From: Mycobacterium gallinarum | Lineage (GTDB): Bacteria > Actinomycetota > Actinomycetes > Mycobacteriales > Mycobacteriaceae | Reading direction: 5' to 3' | Assembly: GCF_010726765.1 (NCBI RefSeq) | Contig: NZ_AP022601.1 | Location: forward strand, 4,092,001-4,156,000 | Length of the DNA stretch: 64,000 nt | Shown: one piece after another, positions 17,413 to 26,339 of the stretch | Position numbering within the stretch: the first letter of the stretch is position 1 | Layout of the letters: every line of letters starts with the position of its first letter | Notes under the pieces: generated by a model | The model's input: only the letters and a program-made list of their open reading frames with translations | Told to the model about the DNA's origin: nothing | Databases searched by the model: none | Program-made: the position numbers and the translations under genes

Positions 17413-19251
17413 TCAGAACGCTGACCGTCGTCGCTTGCCGAGGACCGTCATGACGATCGCGCCGACCGCTACGACCGCGACCAGGGCGGCCCCCGCAATG
17501 AGCAGGAAGTCAGTGCCACCCAACCCGGTGGGCTTCTCGTCGCTCACCAGTTTCAGGTCGTAGTTTCCGGGCAGCGGTCCTTCTCCAGGGGCTTCCATCC
17601 CGGGGAAGCTCTGCGTCTCGTTGACCACGAATTGCGGCACACCCGCCTCGTTGTTCTTCCACTCACCCCACGCCGGCGTCACGCCGTCGAGAAGGACCTT
17701 GTGGAGGTTGTTGTTGGTCGGATCGGGACCCACGTCGACGACCCTTTTGACAACCATCGGAGCGTAGGTCGCGTTGGTGTACTGGACCTGAACCGGGACG
17801 TCGGTGAGGGTCCGGACCGGCGGCGGCGGCGGCGGTGGCGGCTGCCCGGGTCCTGGAACGTAGCCGCCGCCGAAGAAGTTGCCGACGGCAAGTTCGATGG
17901 GGATTCCGAACGCGTTGAGGCGAATTGCGGAGAAGTTGTACGAACCCGCATCCCGCACCTCGGTGACCACCCGGCCGAACGGTTCGATGATCACGATCCG
18001 CGGCTCGCCGCCGACCTCGTACACCACCTTCATGGGCTCGGGGTAGGGATTGAAGATCAACGGACGGTAGTACTTGTCGTACTGCACCCAGTCGGGCTGC
18101 CATTGAGCAACGTTGGCCTCGACCTTGATCGCCGCCTCCGCACTGATTGGGCCACCAGTCTTCACCTCGCCGGTCAGCACGAGGTCATGCAACTCCTCGA
18201 CCTCGGCCTTCGGAGCAGGCGGGGGATTCACGTCAACCGCCGGCGCGGTTTCGGCCTTTTCGATGTTTTCCGGGGCGGCGTCCGTCTGCTTTGGCTCGAC
18301 AGGCGTTTTGGCCTCCGCCGCTTCGGCATTCGAAACGACCGTTCCACCTGCGGGATTGGTCTCCGGGTCGGTTCCGGTCGTTCCACCGGTTCCCTCGGTG
18401 CCACCGGTTCCCTCGGTTCCACCGGTGCCCTCAGTTCCGCCCGTGGTTCCACCGGTCGTTCCTTCGGTTCCACCGGTTCCTTCGGTGCCACCGGTTCCCT
18501 CGGTTCCACCCGTGGTTCCACCGGTCGTTCCTTCGGTTCCACCGGTTCCTTCGGTGCCACCGGTTCCCTCGGTTCCACCCGTGGTTCCACCGGTCGTTCC
18601 TTCGGTTCCACCGGTTCCCTCGGTGCCACCGGTTCCCTCGGTTCCACCGGTGGTTCCACCGGTCGTTCCCTCGGTGCCACCGGTTCCCTCAGTTCCGCCG
18701 GTTCCTTCGGTGCTACCGGTCGTTCCCTCGGTGCCACCGGTTCCCTCAGTTCCGCCGGTTCCTTCGGTGCTACCGGTTCCTTCGGTGCCACCGGTTCCTT
18801 CGGTGCCACCGGTGCTACCGGTTCCCTCGGTGGAGTCAGGTGTCTTGGTGTCGGGCGTGGACCCTTCGGCCCCGGACTCAGGGGTGTTCGCCGGAGGTGC
18901 CTCCTCCGTGACCACCGGCGGCGCCTCCTCTGTCACGACCGGAGCCGGGGTGTCCGCGGGGGCCTCAACGACCGGCGGCGCCTCAACGACCGGCGGCGCC
19001 TCGACAACCGGCGGGGCCTCGACAACCGGCGGGGCTTCCACGACCGGTGGGGCCTCCACGACTGGCGGGGAGTAGAACGGGGTCTCTTCGTACACCGGGG
19101 TATCCACCACGGTGGTCTCTTCCGTCGGCTGCGCGAGCGCGGGAACTGCACCCATGCTCAAGGCCGCCGACGAGACGGTTACGACCGACGCCAGAGTGAC
19201 AGCCAGGCCGCGGACGGCTCTGGGTCTGGCAGCGAAGTTCTTCATGCTCAT
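17413..19251 (-). CDS. Large membrane-anchored surface protein with VVEAPP and TEGTGG repeats
   Basis: 612 residues, no named family. A Sec signal peptide (MSMKNFAARPRAVRG, cut near ALAQPTEE) is followed by about six VVEAPP repeats (residues 60-95), a Pro/Glu/Thr segment, and a low-complexity Gly/Thr/Glu region (about residues 140-300) with a 23-residue period. Then comes a folded-looking part (residues about 350-560) with tyrosine-rich text (WVQYDKYYRPLIFNPYPEP) and a run of eight prolines. A C-terminal membrane segment and KRRRSAF tail complete it. The plan (signal, long flexible stalk, folded domain, C-terminal anchor) suggests a wall-spanning protein. AGGAG lies 9 nt before ATG 19251. No LPxTG motif is seen. 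Confidence 0.82.
   Translation of the reverse strand: MSMKNFAARPRAVRGLAVTLASVVTVSSAALSMGAVPALAQPTEETTVVDTPVYEETPFYSPPVVEAPPVVEAPPVVEAPPVVEAPPVVEAPPVVEAPADTPAPVVTEEAPPVVTEEAPPANTPESGAEGSTPDTKTPDSTEGTGSTGGTEGTGGTEGTGSTEGTGGTEGTGGTEGTTGSTEGTGGTEGTGGTEGTTGGTTGGTEGTGGTEGTGGTEGTTGGTTGGTEGTGGTEGTGGTEGTTGGTTGGTEGTGGTEGTGGTEGTTGGTTGGTEGTGGTEGTGGTEGTGGTTGTDPETNPAGGTVVSNAEAAEAKTPVEPKQTDAAPENIEKAETAPAVDVNPPPAPKAEVEELHDLVLTGEVKTGGPISAEAAIKVEANVAQWQPDWVQYDKYYRPLIFNPYPEPMKVVYEVGGEPRIVIIEPFGRVVTEVRDAGSYNFSAIRLNAFGIPIELAVGNFFGGGYVPGPGQPPPPPPPPVRTLTDVPVQVQYTNATYAPMVVKRVVDVGPDPTNNNLHKVLLDGVTPAWGEWKNNEAGVPQFVVNETQSFPGMEAPGEGPLPGNYDLKLVSDEKPTGLGGTDFLLIAGAALVAVVAVGAIVMTVLGKRRRSAF
18364..18836. repeat. Tandem repeats encoding the Gly/Thr/Glu stalk
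   Basis: The DNA is built from TTCCxxCGGTxCCACCGG-type 18-bp and 15-bp blocks. These combine into a higher 69-bp period, seen in about four consecutive copies between roughly 18430 and 18700; each unit encodes 23 residues. Copies differ mainly by C/T and G/T wobble changes. Such arrays vary in length between strains. Confidence 0.8.
18964..19073. repeat. 18-bp tandem repeats encoding VVEAPP
   Basis: About six copies of an 18-bp unit (GCCTCxACxACCGGxGGx on the + strand) encode six VVEAPP hexapeptides near the N-terminus of the surface protein. Third-position changes between copies show they are not brand new. Confidence 0.8.
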
Positions 19252-19816
19252 GACGATGTGCTCCTGCTCAGGTGGCTTGCTGAATGGCATGAGCCTCGGT
19301 CGTTGTTCTTGGATCTTTCTTGGACACCTGTGAGTCCAGTCGGATCTTGCATAGTCGTTCCTCAATCACTTGGCCGGCGGAGCGTGCCAGATAGCGTTGT
19401 CGGCAACAAAGGCGGGCAGTGCGGCGACCATCGGCAGCCCTGCGCTGGACCGGCGAATCCCCATCTTCGAGCACCCCCTTCAAGCTGGCGTTTCCCCCGA
19501 AAGCGCCAGATCGGAGAATTCTCGCAGTCGGCAGCCCGCAACGCCACACATTCACCGAAAACAGCAAATTTTGAGGGCGGATGGCATCCTTAGCCGGGAC
19601 GCAAGCCCACAGATGTGGTTGATTTGCGTTCTCAAGGGATAGTTCACCTACGTGCCAGGCCCGCGCAGCGGCGGAGGAAAGACACTTGCGGAACCGATCA
19701 CGTCCAGTGGGTTGCGGTATACCGGCTGCCGCCGCAATCTCTAATACGGGACCGGGCGGCTGCCCGATCGTGAAGAGTGTGAACGTGCTGGTTTTCCGCA
19801 GTTTCCAGGAGGCGTA
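19252..19816. other. Intergenic region between surface protein and kinase genes
   Basis: 565 bp between two divergent genes. It holds the AGGAG of the leftward gene (19261-19265) and GGAGG of the kinase (about 19808). A perfect 10-bp palindrome CGGTATACCG lies at 19715-19724 and could be a regulator site. Short open frames here have no recognisable product and lack family-like composition. Confidence 0.5.
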
Positions 19817-22048
19817 GTGGAGGGCACGCCCTTCGGCAGGTACCGGCTCGTTGAGTTGATCGGCCGCGGCGGCATGGGTGAGGTGTGGAAGGCGTTTGAC
19901 ACCGCGACCCGCCGCGTCGTGGCCGTGAAGGTGCTGCCGGCGCAGCTGGCCGCCGACCCCGTCTTCGAGGAACGGTTTCGGCACGAGGCCTTCGCCGCAG
20001 CGGGTCTGAACAACCCGCACGTCGTTCCCATTCACAACTTCGGCGAGATCGAGGGCCGGCTTTATGTGGACATGCGACTGATCGAGGGCCAAGACCTGGA
20101 GCACGTCCTCGCCGCTGGACCGATGGAACCCGCGCGGGCGGTGAAGATCATCGAGCAGATCGCGTCGGCGCTCAACGCCGCCCACAAGATCGGGCTCGTG
20201 CACCGGGACGTGAAGCCGTCCAACATCCTCGTCGCCGAGGACGACTTCTCGTATCTGATCGATTTCGGCATCGCGCGCGCCGCCGGAGAGACGAAGCTGA
20301 CCGCCACCGGCAACGTGGTCGGCACGTGGCCGTACATGGCACCCGAACGGTTCACCACCGGCCAAAGCGATACTCGTTCCGACATCTACGCATTGACCTG
20401 TGTGCTCTACGAATGCCTGACGTCCAGCCGGCCGTTCCCGGGCGAGAGCGTCGAACAGCAGATCGCCGGCCACCTCACGGCCCCGCCACCGCGTCCCTCG
20501 ATCAAGCGGAAGGACGTCTCGCCCGAACTGGACGCGGTGATCGCCGCCGGGATGGCCAAGGACCCCGAGGACCGCTACCCCACGACGACGGAGATGGCCC
20601 GCGCGGCGCAGGCGGCGATCGCCAACGGCGGCCGGACTCAGCGGACGAAACCCGGTTCGCGTCAAACGGCACCCGGGGCAGCACCACTGGCTCCGACGAA
20701 GGGCTTCCAGGACGAAGACACCGAGAAGCACTGGCACAAGGAGAAGCCCCGGCGGACCGAACAAGTGGAACCGGCCGCGGATGCGACACAGGCCCGACCG
20801 GCCGCGGATCCGTCGCCGGCCGCGGATGCGACCCAGGCACGCCCGGCCGAGCAGGGTGAGAAGGCGTGGGCGTCGACGACAGCGCAACCGGCCCAACCTG
20901 GATGGGCACCCACTCAAGCCGGGACGCCCGACCATGTCGCCCAGGCGTGGGCACCCACGCACCTTGGGGCACCGGGCCAGCTGGACGAAAGTGCGGCCGC
21001 TCCCACCCAGGCTCAACCGGCGCAGACTCCACCGGCGCAGTCGCCACCCACTGGGCCCGATACCGGCCGGCAGCGGGGTGACGACGATGCGCCGTTGCCT
21101 TGGTACAAGCGCACGGCGATCGTCGTTCCCATTGCCCTCGTGATGATCTTCGCCGCCGTCGGCACGATCCTCGTCGTGCTCGGCGGTGATGAGGAGTCCG
21201 CGCCCGGCAGCAGCGCACCACCGCCGGGCGCGGGACCCAACGGGACGTTCGCCGCCACGTTCGGCGCGCCAACGCAGCCCAATGGTCAACCGTTCCAGAA
21301 TGCGTCGGGCGGCAATGAGACGTGGGTGATCAAGTCGGCCTGCGAAGACGGCAGTGATAAGTGCGTGGCGAGCGCGACGAAGCTGGATGGATCTGTCACC
21401 GCCGCAACGGCATTGGTGCTCGACGAGGTGGACGGTCGCTGGGAGGCGGTGAACACGAAAGAAGGCAAGTGCGGGAGTGCCGCGTCGACGGAGGTCTGGG
21501 AGACGATGTCGCTGCAGTCACAGCCCGACGGGTCACTCAAGGGCGAGTTCATCGTCCGGTCGACGGACCCCAACTGCGCCAGCAACCGACCGGTGACGTT
21601 CACGCGCACGGGAGACCCGCAGAGCGGTGTCTCGGTCGTCGACCCCGCTACCCTGCCCGCCCGGGTGGCCTCGCCCGCAGAGGCACTGTACGGCCGCTAT
21701 CAGGAGGTCGACACCTATAAGGACGGCAACCGCAGCGCCGACGTGAGCTTCGACATCACGACGTACTGCCTTCGCACCGGCGACCGCTGCCTGAGCTACT
21801 GGGCCAACCCGGACAGCGCCAAGATCCTCACCTTCGCCAAGAATCAGTTCGTCTTGGCGAACAGGATCTCGGATTCAACGTGTGAGAAGGGTGGCGCCGC
21901 CCGCCGCGAGATCACCCTGCAGTACCCACTGCCAACGCCCGCGCAGGATCCGATCACCCTGCTCACGGGAAATGGTCATTACACGGTGACCGGCGCGTGC
22001 CCCTTCGACAGCGACTTCGACTCCCGGGTCGAGCGCACCGGGGACTAG
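19817..22048 (+). CDS. Transmembrane Ser/Thr protein kinase (PknB/PknE/PknH-like) with cysteine-rich sensor domain
   Basis: 743 residues. The Hanks-type kinase domain (residues about 8-265) has the glycine loop IGRGGMGEV, the ATP lysine in VAVKVL (K38), HRDVKPSN (about 128), DFG (about 148), and APE in YMAPERF. A long Pro/Ala/Gln linker with WAPTQ-like repeats (about 270-430) leads to one transmembrane helix (431-455). The extracellular part (460-743) contains at least eight cysteines, probably disulphide-paired. No PASTA repeats are seen. The start is GTG 19817, with GGAGG just upstream. The stop overlaps the convergent cutinase stop. It differs from PknB in lacking PASTA, so the signal it senses is unknown. 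Confidence 0.92.
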   Translation: MEGTPFGRYRLVELIGRGGMGEVWKAFDTATRRVVAVKVLPAQLAADPVFEERFRHEAFAAAGLNNPHVVPIHNFGEIEGRLYVDMRLIEGQDLEHVLAAGPMEPARAVKIIEQIASALNAAHKIGLVHRDVKPSNILVAEDDFSYLIDFGIARAAGETKLTATGNVVGTWPYMAPERFTTGQSDTRSDIYALTCVLYECLTSSRPFPGESVEQQIAGHLTAPPPRPSIKRKDVSPELDAVIAAGMAKDPEDRYPTTTEMARAAQAAIANGGRTQRTKPGSRQTAPGAAPLAPTKGFQDEDTEKHWHKEKPRRTEQVEPAADATQARPAADPSPAADATQARPAEQGEKAWASTTAQPAQPGWAPTQAGTPDHVAQAWAPTHLGAPGQLDESAAAPTQAQPAQTPPAQSPPTGPDTGRQRGDDDAPLPWYKRTAIVVPIALVMIFAAVGTILVVLGGDEESAPGSSAPPPGAGPNGTFAATFGAPTQPNGQPFQNASGGNETWVIKSACEDGSDKCVASATKLDGSVTAATALVLDEVDGRWEAVNTKEGKCGSAASTEVWETMSLQSQPDGSLKGEFIVRSTDPNCASNRPVTFTRTGDPQSGVSVVDPATLPARVASPAEALYGRYQEVDTYKDGNRSADVSFDITTYCLRTGDRCLSYWANPDSAKILTFAKNQFVLANRISDSTCEKGGAARREITLQYPLPTPAQDPITLLTGNGHYTVTGACPFDSDFDSRVERTGD

Positions 22049-22773
22049 ACGAGTCCGGCGACGAAGGTCGCCGCCTGATCGGTCATTCCGGGGACGTACT
22101 GATGGTGCGGGGCACGGTTGCTCAGGTCACCGGTGTCGCAGATCGGATCCTGCGGGTTGCACAGGTCGATGGTCCTGGCGCCGAACCCGGGGCTGAGGAC
22201 GTTCAGCGGACCCATGACCCTGCCCAGCGGATTGCCGAATACGGCGACAGCGGCGACACGGTTCGCCACGTCCGGCGGCATCGGCCTCGCGAGAGCGTTG
22301 AGGTCCAGACCGGGGATGGCATTCAAACCCGGAATCGCACTCACGCCGGAGATCGCGGAAACGTTCGGGGCGACACCCAACATCAGGTCGACGACGGCCG
22401 CGCCCTGCGAGAATCCGCCGAGGACCAACTTGGTGTTCGGACAGGTATTCGCCATGAACTGGGCGTGGTTGTTCGCGTCGGTGGCCCCGTCGGCGGCGCG
22501 GAGGAAGTTGAAGGTGGCGGCGTAGTTCACCGCGTATACGCCGACGCTTCTGGGCGCGACCTTGGGACGTAGAGCGTCGACGAATCCCTGGCCGACAAGC
22601 CCGATTCCGGGCGGGTCGTTGGTGCCGCGGGCGAAGATCACCTCGATGTCGGGACACCCCTGGGCCGTCGCCGTCGGAATGCCGTTGGGCGCGAACGATA
22701 TTGCGGCGACAGTCAGTGCGGCCGCGAGTAGACGAATCGGTAGCCGGCGCAGTCGCGCCGCGTCGGTTGCCAT
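22045..22773 (-). CDS. Secreted cutinase-family esterase
   Basis: 242 residues. A signal peptide (to about TATAQG) precedes a cutinase fold: CPDIEVIFARGT near the N-terminus of the mature form, nucleophile Ser in LVLGGFSQGAAV, and Asp and His in the C-terminal ICDTGD and HHQYVPGM. Two disulphides are likely, as in cutinases. Mycobacterial Cfp21/Cut proteins hydrolyse short- to medium-chain esters and phospholipids. Position corresponds to the M. tuberculosis cut5 locus, which is split there (Rv3724A/B) but intact here. A hydrophobic insert ISGVSAIPGLNAIPGLDL follows the nucleophile helix. Confidence 0.9.
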   Translation of the reverse strand: MATDAARLRRLPIRLLAAALTVAAISFAPNGIPTATAQGCPDIEVIFARGTNDPPGIGLVGQGFVDALRPKVAPRSVGVYAVNYAATFNFLRAADGATDANNHAQFMANTCPNTKLVLGGFSQGAAVVDLMLGVAPNVSAISGVSAIPGLNAIPGLDLNALARPMPPDVANRVAAVAVFGNPLGRVMGPLNVLSPGFGARTIDLCNPQDPICDTGDLSNRAPHHQYVPGMTDQAATFVAGLV

Positions 22774-23068
22774 CTACCGATGGTAGACAGGCAATTCACA
22801 ACGTGGGACGAATCTGGCCCGCAGGGGGACTTAGGCGCCCGTGCCGCCACCGCATTGCCGCCTTTTTGCCTGGCCGTACCCAAGGCGGCTCCCCAGGCAT
22901 CTTCGGGTGCCAGATCCTTCCAGGCCATGCTCACCTGCAATCATGCAGCTGGTTGAGCTCTGCCATGCGGCAAGTTTCGGGCGAAAACTCGCCGCATTTG
23001 TTGGGTCCAGCGGCGGCCAGTCGATATCGCTCGACGCCAAATGCGATTCGGCTGATCGCGATTTCGCC

Positions 23069-23332
23069 CTAGTCAAACGTGCCTGTGTACCGACCGTTCT
23101 TGTACTGGTCAATGTGCAGCACGCCGCTGGAGTCTGTGTAGCTGCACTCCGAGTACCTGTTGCCATCCGGTCCTACGCTCGTCGAGTACTTGCCTCCCGC
23201 GGATTTGCATTCGGACTTGATGGTGCCCTCGGGAAGTGCGCTGGCAAGTGGACTTGCCCCCAACGCGATGCCCGTCATGAACGCAGCTGCGGCAACGCCG
23301 AGACCGATTCGAGTCAGGATGGTGGATGTCAT
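23069..23332 (-). CDS. Small secreted hypothetical protein with one Cys pair
   Basis: 87 residues: a Sec signal peptide (MTSTILTRIGLGVAAAAFMTG, cut near SALPEG) and a mature part of about 55 residues with two cysteines (IKSECKSAGG and YSECSYTD). AGGAG lies 7 nt before ATG 23332. It resembles other small exported mycobacterial proteins of unknown role; no named domain is recognised. The 295 bp downstream toward the cutinase gene show nothing I can name. Confidence 0.75.
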   Translation of the reverse strand: MTSTILTRIGLGVAAAAFMTGIALGASPLASALPEGTIKSECKSAGGKYSTSVGPDGNRYSECSYTDSSGVLHIDQYKNGRYTGTFD

Positions 23333-23477
23333 GAGATTCTCCTCGTCTTGGCCCCAAAGGCGAGCCGGTTGCCGGAGATCGTATGAAGGCTGCAGGGTCG
23401 CCTGATATCCCCATGGAAGCCACAGTTTTCAGCCCACTTGGATAGGCCAGGCTTGCCCAGAGGTAAGGGAGCCGAGG

Positions 23478-24545
23478 CTAGGGTTCCTGGCCGTCCTTGA
23501 CCGGGTTGCCATCCTCGTCCCAGTTCGCCGCCACCTTCTTGCTCGGCTGCACCCGGGGTGGCTCGCCGGGCATCTTCGGGTAGCTCGGCGGGTACGGCAT
23601 GTCCCCGAGGTCCCGCTCCTCCTCGTCCGCCTTGACCATCTCGAGCAGCTTCTCGAGCGACTGCGCCGTCTTGTCGATGTCCGCCCACGGATCCGGCCGC
23701 CCCGCAACGAAGTCCGGCACCGTCGAAATGGTGTAGTCGTCCGGATCGGCGTCGCGGAGCTCATCCCACGTCAGGGGCGTCGACACCGTCGCGATCGGGG
23801 TCTTGCGCGCCGAATACGCCGAGGCGAAGGTGCGGTCGCGGGCGTTCTGGTTGTAGTCGATGAAGATCCGCTTCCCGCGTTCCTCTTTCCACCACGACGT
23901 CGTCACCGCCTTAGGTGCCCGCCGCTCCACCTCCCTGGCCAACGCGATCCCCGCGCGTCGCACCGCGATGAAATCCCAATCCGGTTTGATCCGCAGGAAG
24001 ATGTGCACGCCGCGGCCCCCCGAGGTCTTCGGATAGCCCACCAGCCCAAGTTCGTCGAGCAGCGGCTTCAAAATGTCCACCGCGACCTCGCGGGCCTCCT
24101 TGAAGGCGGTGCCCGGCTGCGGGTCCAGATCGATGCGCAGTTCGTCGGGGTGTTCGGTGTCGGGGCAGCGCACCTGCCACGGATGCAAAGTGACGGTGCC
24201 CATCTGTGCGGCCCAGGCGATCGCCGACGGGTGAGTCACCTTGAGCGCGTCGGCCGTTCGACCCGACGGGAAGGTCACGGTGCAGGTTTCCAGATAGTCG
24301 GGATGCTTCTGCGGCACCCGCTTCTGGTAGATCTCCTCGCCGTCGATGCCGTCGGGAAAGCGCTGCAGGTGCGTGGGCCGGTCTCGCAGCGCGGCCAGCA
24401 TCGGACCCGAGGCGACGGCCAGGTAATAGTCGAAGAGCTTGCCCTTGGTGCCGTTCTCACCCAGCTTCGGGAAGTACGGCTTGTCACGGTTGGTCAACCG
24501 GACCTTGACGCCGTCGACGTCGATTTCTTCTGCAGGCGTTGCCAT
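23478..24545 (-). CDS. polD1: LigD-like polymerase-domain primase/polymerase (PolD1/Rv3730c)
   Basis: A 355-residue stand-alone archaeo-eukaryotic-primase-type polymerase, homologous to the LigD polymerase domain. Key residues visible: the metal-binding DxD in LRIDLDPQPG, the KTSGGRGVHIFLRI loop (nucleotide binding) and RIFIDYNQNARDRT with the third acidic residue. PolD enzymes fill short gaps and add ribonucleotides in excision repair and backup end joining. TAATG couples the start with the ligC1 stop, so ligase and polymerase form an operon. The last 25 residues (KKVAANWDEDGNPVKDGQEP) are charged and probably unstructured. Confidence 0.92.
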   Translation of the reverse strand: MATPAEEIDVDGVKVRLTNRDKPYFPKLGENGTKGKLFDYYLAVASGPMLAALRDRPTHLQRFPDGIDGEEIYQKRVPQKHPDYLETCTVTFPSGRTADALKVTHPSAIAWAAQMGTVTLHPWQVRCPDTEHPDELRIDLDPQPGTAFKEAREVAVDILKPLLDELGLVGYPKTSGGRGVHIFLRIKPDWDFIAVRRAGIALAREVERRAPKAVTTSWWKEERGKRIFIDYNQNARDRTFASAYSARKTPIATVSTPLTWDELRDADPDDYTISTVPDFVAGRPDPWADIDKTAQSLEKLLEMVKADEEERDLGDMPYPPSYPKMPGEPPRVQPSKKVAANWDEDGNPVKDGQEP

Positions 24546-25612
24546 TACGTCGACTCCAACACGTCGTAGAGGTCGTAGTTCAGGGGCACATCAAGCTGGT
24601 CGAAGGTGCAGCTCGAGGGCTCGCGGTCGGGACGCCAGCGCATGAACTTGACTGCATGGCGGAACCTCTTGCCGTGCACCGTGTTTCCCTCCATCTGGTC
24701 GTAGGCGACCTCGCAGACCTTCTCCGGCCGCACCGGGACCCACCGCTTGTCCGCCGCGGAGTTCCACCTGCTCGGGTCGCCGTCACGCATTTCGTCACCC
24801 TCGCGCAGCGGCTCCAGCTCGCTCAGCAGCTTGATCCGGTCCTTGACGGTGAACGCGGCTGCCCCACCGACCATCTGGAGTTCGCCGTCATCCCGGTAGA
24901 GCCCGAGCAGGATCGACCCGATACCTTCGCCGCTCTTGTGGATCCGGTACCCCATAGCCACACAGTCGGCATCGCGGGCGTGCTTGACCTTCACCATCTC
25001 CCGTTTACCCGGCAGATACGGGCCGTCGAGCCGTTTGGCGATGATTCCGTCGAGACCCGCGCCCTCGAAGGTTTCGAGCCACTGCGCGCCCTGCTCCGGG
25101 TCCTCGGTAGTACGCGTGACATGGCACCACCGCTTCTCGTTCACCGCATCGGACAGCGCTTCGCGGCGGATCCGGAACGGCTCCTTGAGAAGCGACGCGT
25201 CACCGGCGGCGAGTGCGTCGAATCCGATGAAGTGCGCGGGCGTCTGTTCGGACAGCATTTTGATGCGGCTGGCGGCCGGATGGATGCGCTGGGACAGCGA
25301 CTCCCAATCCAGCCGCATGCGGCCGTCGATCTCCCGGGGAACGACGACCTCGCCGTCGAGCACGCAACGCGGCGCCAGTTCGTCGCGAAGCGCCTCCACC
25401 AATTCAGGGAAGTATCTGCCGAGGTCCTTACCGCTGCGCGAGAGCACGACGATCTCGTCGCCGTCGCGGAACACCAGCGCACGGAAGCCGTCCCACTTCG
25501 GCTCGTAGGACCAGACGCCCGCGTCAGTCGGGACCTTGGCCTGCGCTTTCGCGAGCATCGGCTCAAGCGGCGGCTGCACGGGGAGATCCACTCCACCCAT
25601 TATTACGTCCAT
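24545..25612 (-). CDS. ligC1: ATP-dependent DNA ligase LigC1
   Basis: 355 residues. The nucleotidyl-transfer lysine is in WSYEPKWDGFRAL (KxDG, about residue 41); further motifs are RYFPEL, LDGEVVV, FIGFDALA, GLDGIIAKR and VKVKHARDADC. The C-terminal OB fold ends with FMRWRPDRE. It seals nicks and supports repair pathways outside the Ku-LigD route. It matches Rv3731 and is followed by polD1 in one operon. The N-terminal extension from ATG 25612 is short; ATG 25600 (MGGVDLPVQPP) is a possible start. A second family member lies at 30409-31488. Confidence 0.92.
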   Translation of the reverse strand: MDVIMGGVDLPVQPPLEPMLAKAQAKVPTDAGVWSYEPKWDGFRALVFRDGDEIVVLSRSGKDLGRYFPELVEALRDELAPRCVLDGEVVVPREIDGRMRLDWESLSQRIHPAASRIKMLSEQTPAHFIGFDALAAGDASLLKEPFRIRREALSDAVNEKRWCHVTRTTEDPEQGAQWLETFEGAGLDGIIAKRLDGPYLPGKREMVKVKHARDADCVAMGYRIHKSGEGIGSILLGLYRDDGELQMVGGAAAFTVKDRIKLLSELEPLREGDEMRDGDPSRWNSAADKRWVPVRPEKVCEVAYDQMEGNTVHGKRFRHAVKFMRWRPDREPSSCTFDQLDVPLNYDLYDVLEST

Positions 25613-25660
25613 GACACGTCAGACCTCCGACTACCGGCAATGTCATCGGGCTTGTCCGCG

Positions 25661-25688
25661 TGAGACATCACGTGATACACATGTCTCA
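25661..25688. promoter_or_regulatory. Inverted repeat, probable TetR operator
   Basis: TGAGACAT at 25661-25668 and its exact reverse complement ATGTCTCA at 25681-25688 are separated by 12 bp. The right arm is part of a 13-bp motif (ATGTCTCAGCATG, 25681-25693) repeated with one change at 25705-25717, which reaches into the TetR start codon. It lies between ligC1 and the TetR gene and fits autoregulation. Confidence 0.55.
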
Positions 25689-25714
25689 GCATGTGTTCCA
25701 GCTAATGTTTCAGC

Positions 25715-26320
25715 ATGAACCCAGACAAGAAGGCTCCGCCCGTGACCTCAGCGACCGTGACAATTCGTCGCACGCTGGATGCGCGCCAGGTCGACGTGCG
25801 CACGCGGATCCTGAAAGCAGCACGTGAGCTGATCCATACGCAGGGGCATGAGACCGTCGGCATGGAGACCATCGCGGCTGCCGCAGGCGTGTCGAGGGCA
25901 ACGATGTATCGCTACTTCGCCTCAAAGGAGCACGTCGTCTGCGACGCGGCGTTGGCTTGGGGGCATGAGCTCGCGACCCGCATCCCACAGGCGATTGCGA
26001 CCGCTGCCGGACCCAAGTCGCCCATCGAGGTCGCCATCGAGCACGTCGTTCGGGAGGCCGCGACGGATCTGCCCATGGTGCGGGCGACGATGTCCTCGGT
26101 GTTGGCGCTGGGCCCGGTCGCGGATGAATTCCGCCTCGGCGTACGCCAGATGTTCACCGCGCTGACCGCCGGTGCCGAGGTGCCTCCCGAGCTGGACGCG
26201 TCGTTGACGTTGCTCGGACGCGTCTTCTACGCCGACCTGGCGCTGCTCAGTGTCGGTGACATCACCGTCGAACAGTGCATCGATGAACTGCGCACCGCGG
26301 CCCGACGGATCCTGATCTAG
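25715..26320 (+). CDS. TetR/AcrR-family transcriptional regulator
   Basis: 201 residues. The HTH is RILKAARELIHTQGHETVGMETIAAAAGVSRATMYRYF at residues about 30-68, followed by an all-helical ligand domain ending ELRTAARRILI. It starts inside a repeated 13-bp motif and directly downstream of an 8-bp inverted repeat, so it probably represses its own operon. Downstream genes on the same strand are a membrane hydroxylase, a threonine aldolase, a GH3 enzyme and ligC2. Ligand unknown. Confidence 0.87.
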   Translation: MNPDKKAPPVTSATVTIRRTLDARQVDVRTRILKAARELIHTQGHETVGMETIAAAAGVSRATMYRYFASKEHVVCDAALAWGHELATRIPQAIATAAGPKSPIEVAIEHVVREAATDLPMVRATMSSVLALGPVADEFRLGVRQMFTALTAGAEVPPELDASLTLLGRVFYADLALLSVGDITVEQCIDELRTAARRILI

Positions 26321-26339
26321 CCCACACACTAGGAGAGTG

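Noticed and set aside
18364..18836. Possible CRISPR array
   Set aside because: Units are directly adjacent without unique spacers, and they keep a protein reading frame. They are coding tandem repeats.
17632..19593. Long open frame (about 650 codons) on the + strand opposite the surface protein, and another at 18113-19075
   Set aside because: They arise because the repeats lack stop codons in several frames. The minus-strand product has a signal peptide, Shine-Dalgarno and membrane anchor; the plus-strand products are only repeat text with no such features.
19268..21289. Open frame of 673 codons on the minus strand across the kinase gene
   Set aside because: It is antisense to a clear kinase with all catalytic motifs. 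Its translation is Arg/Gly-rich, typical of shadow frames in GC-rich DNA.
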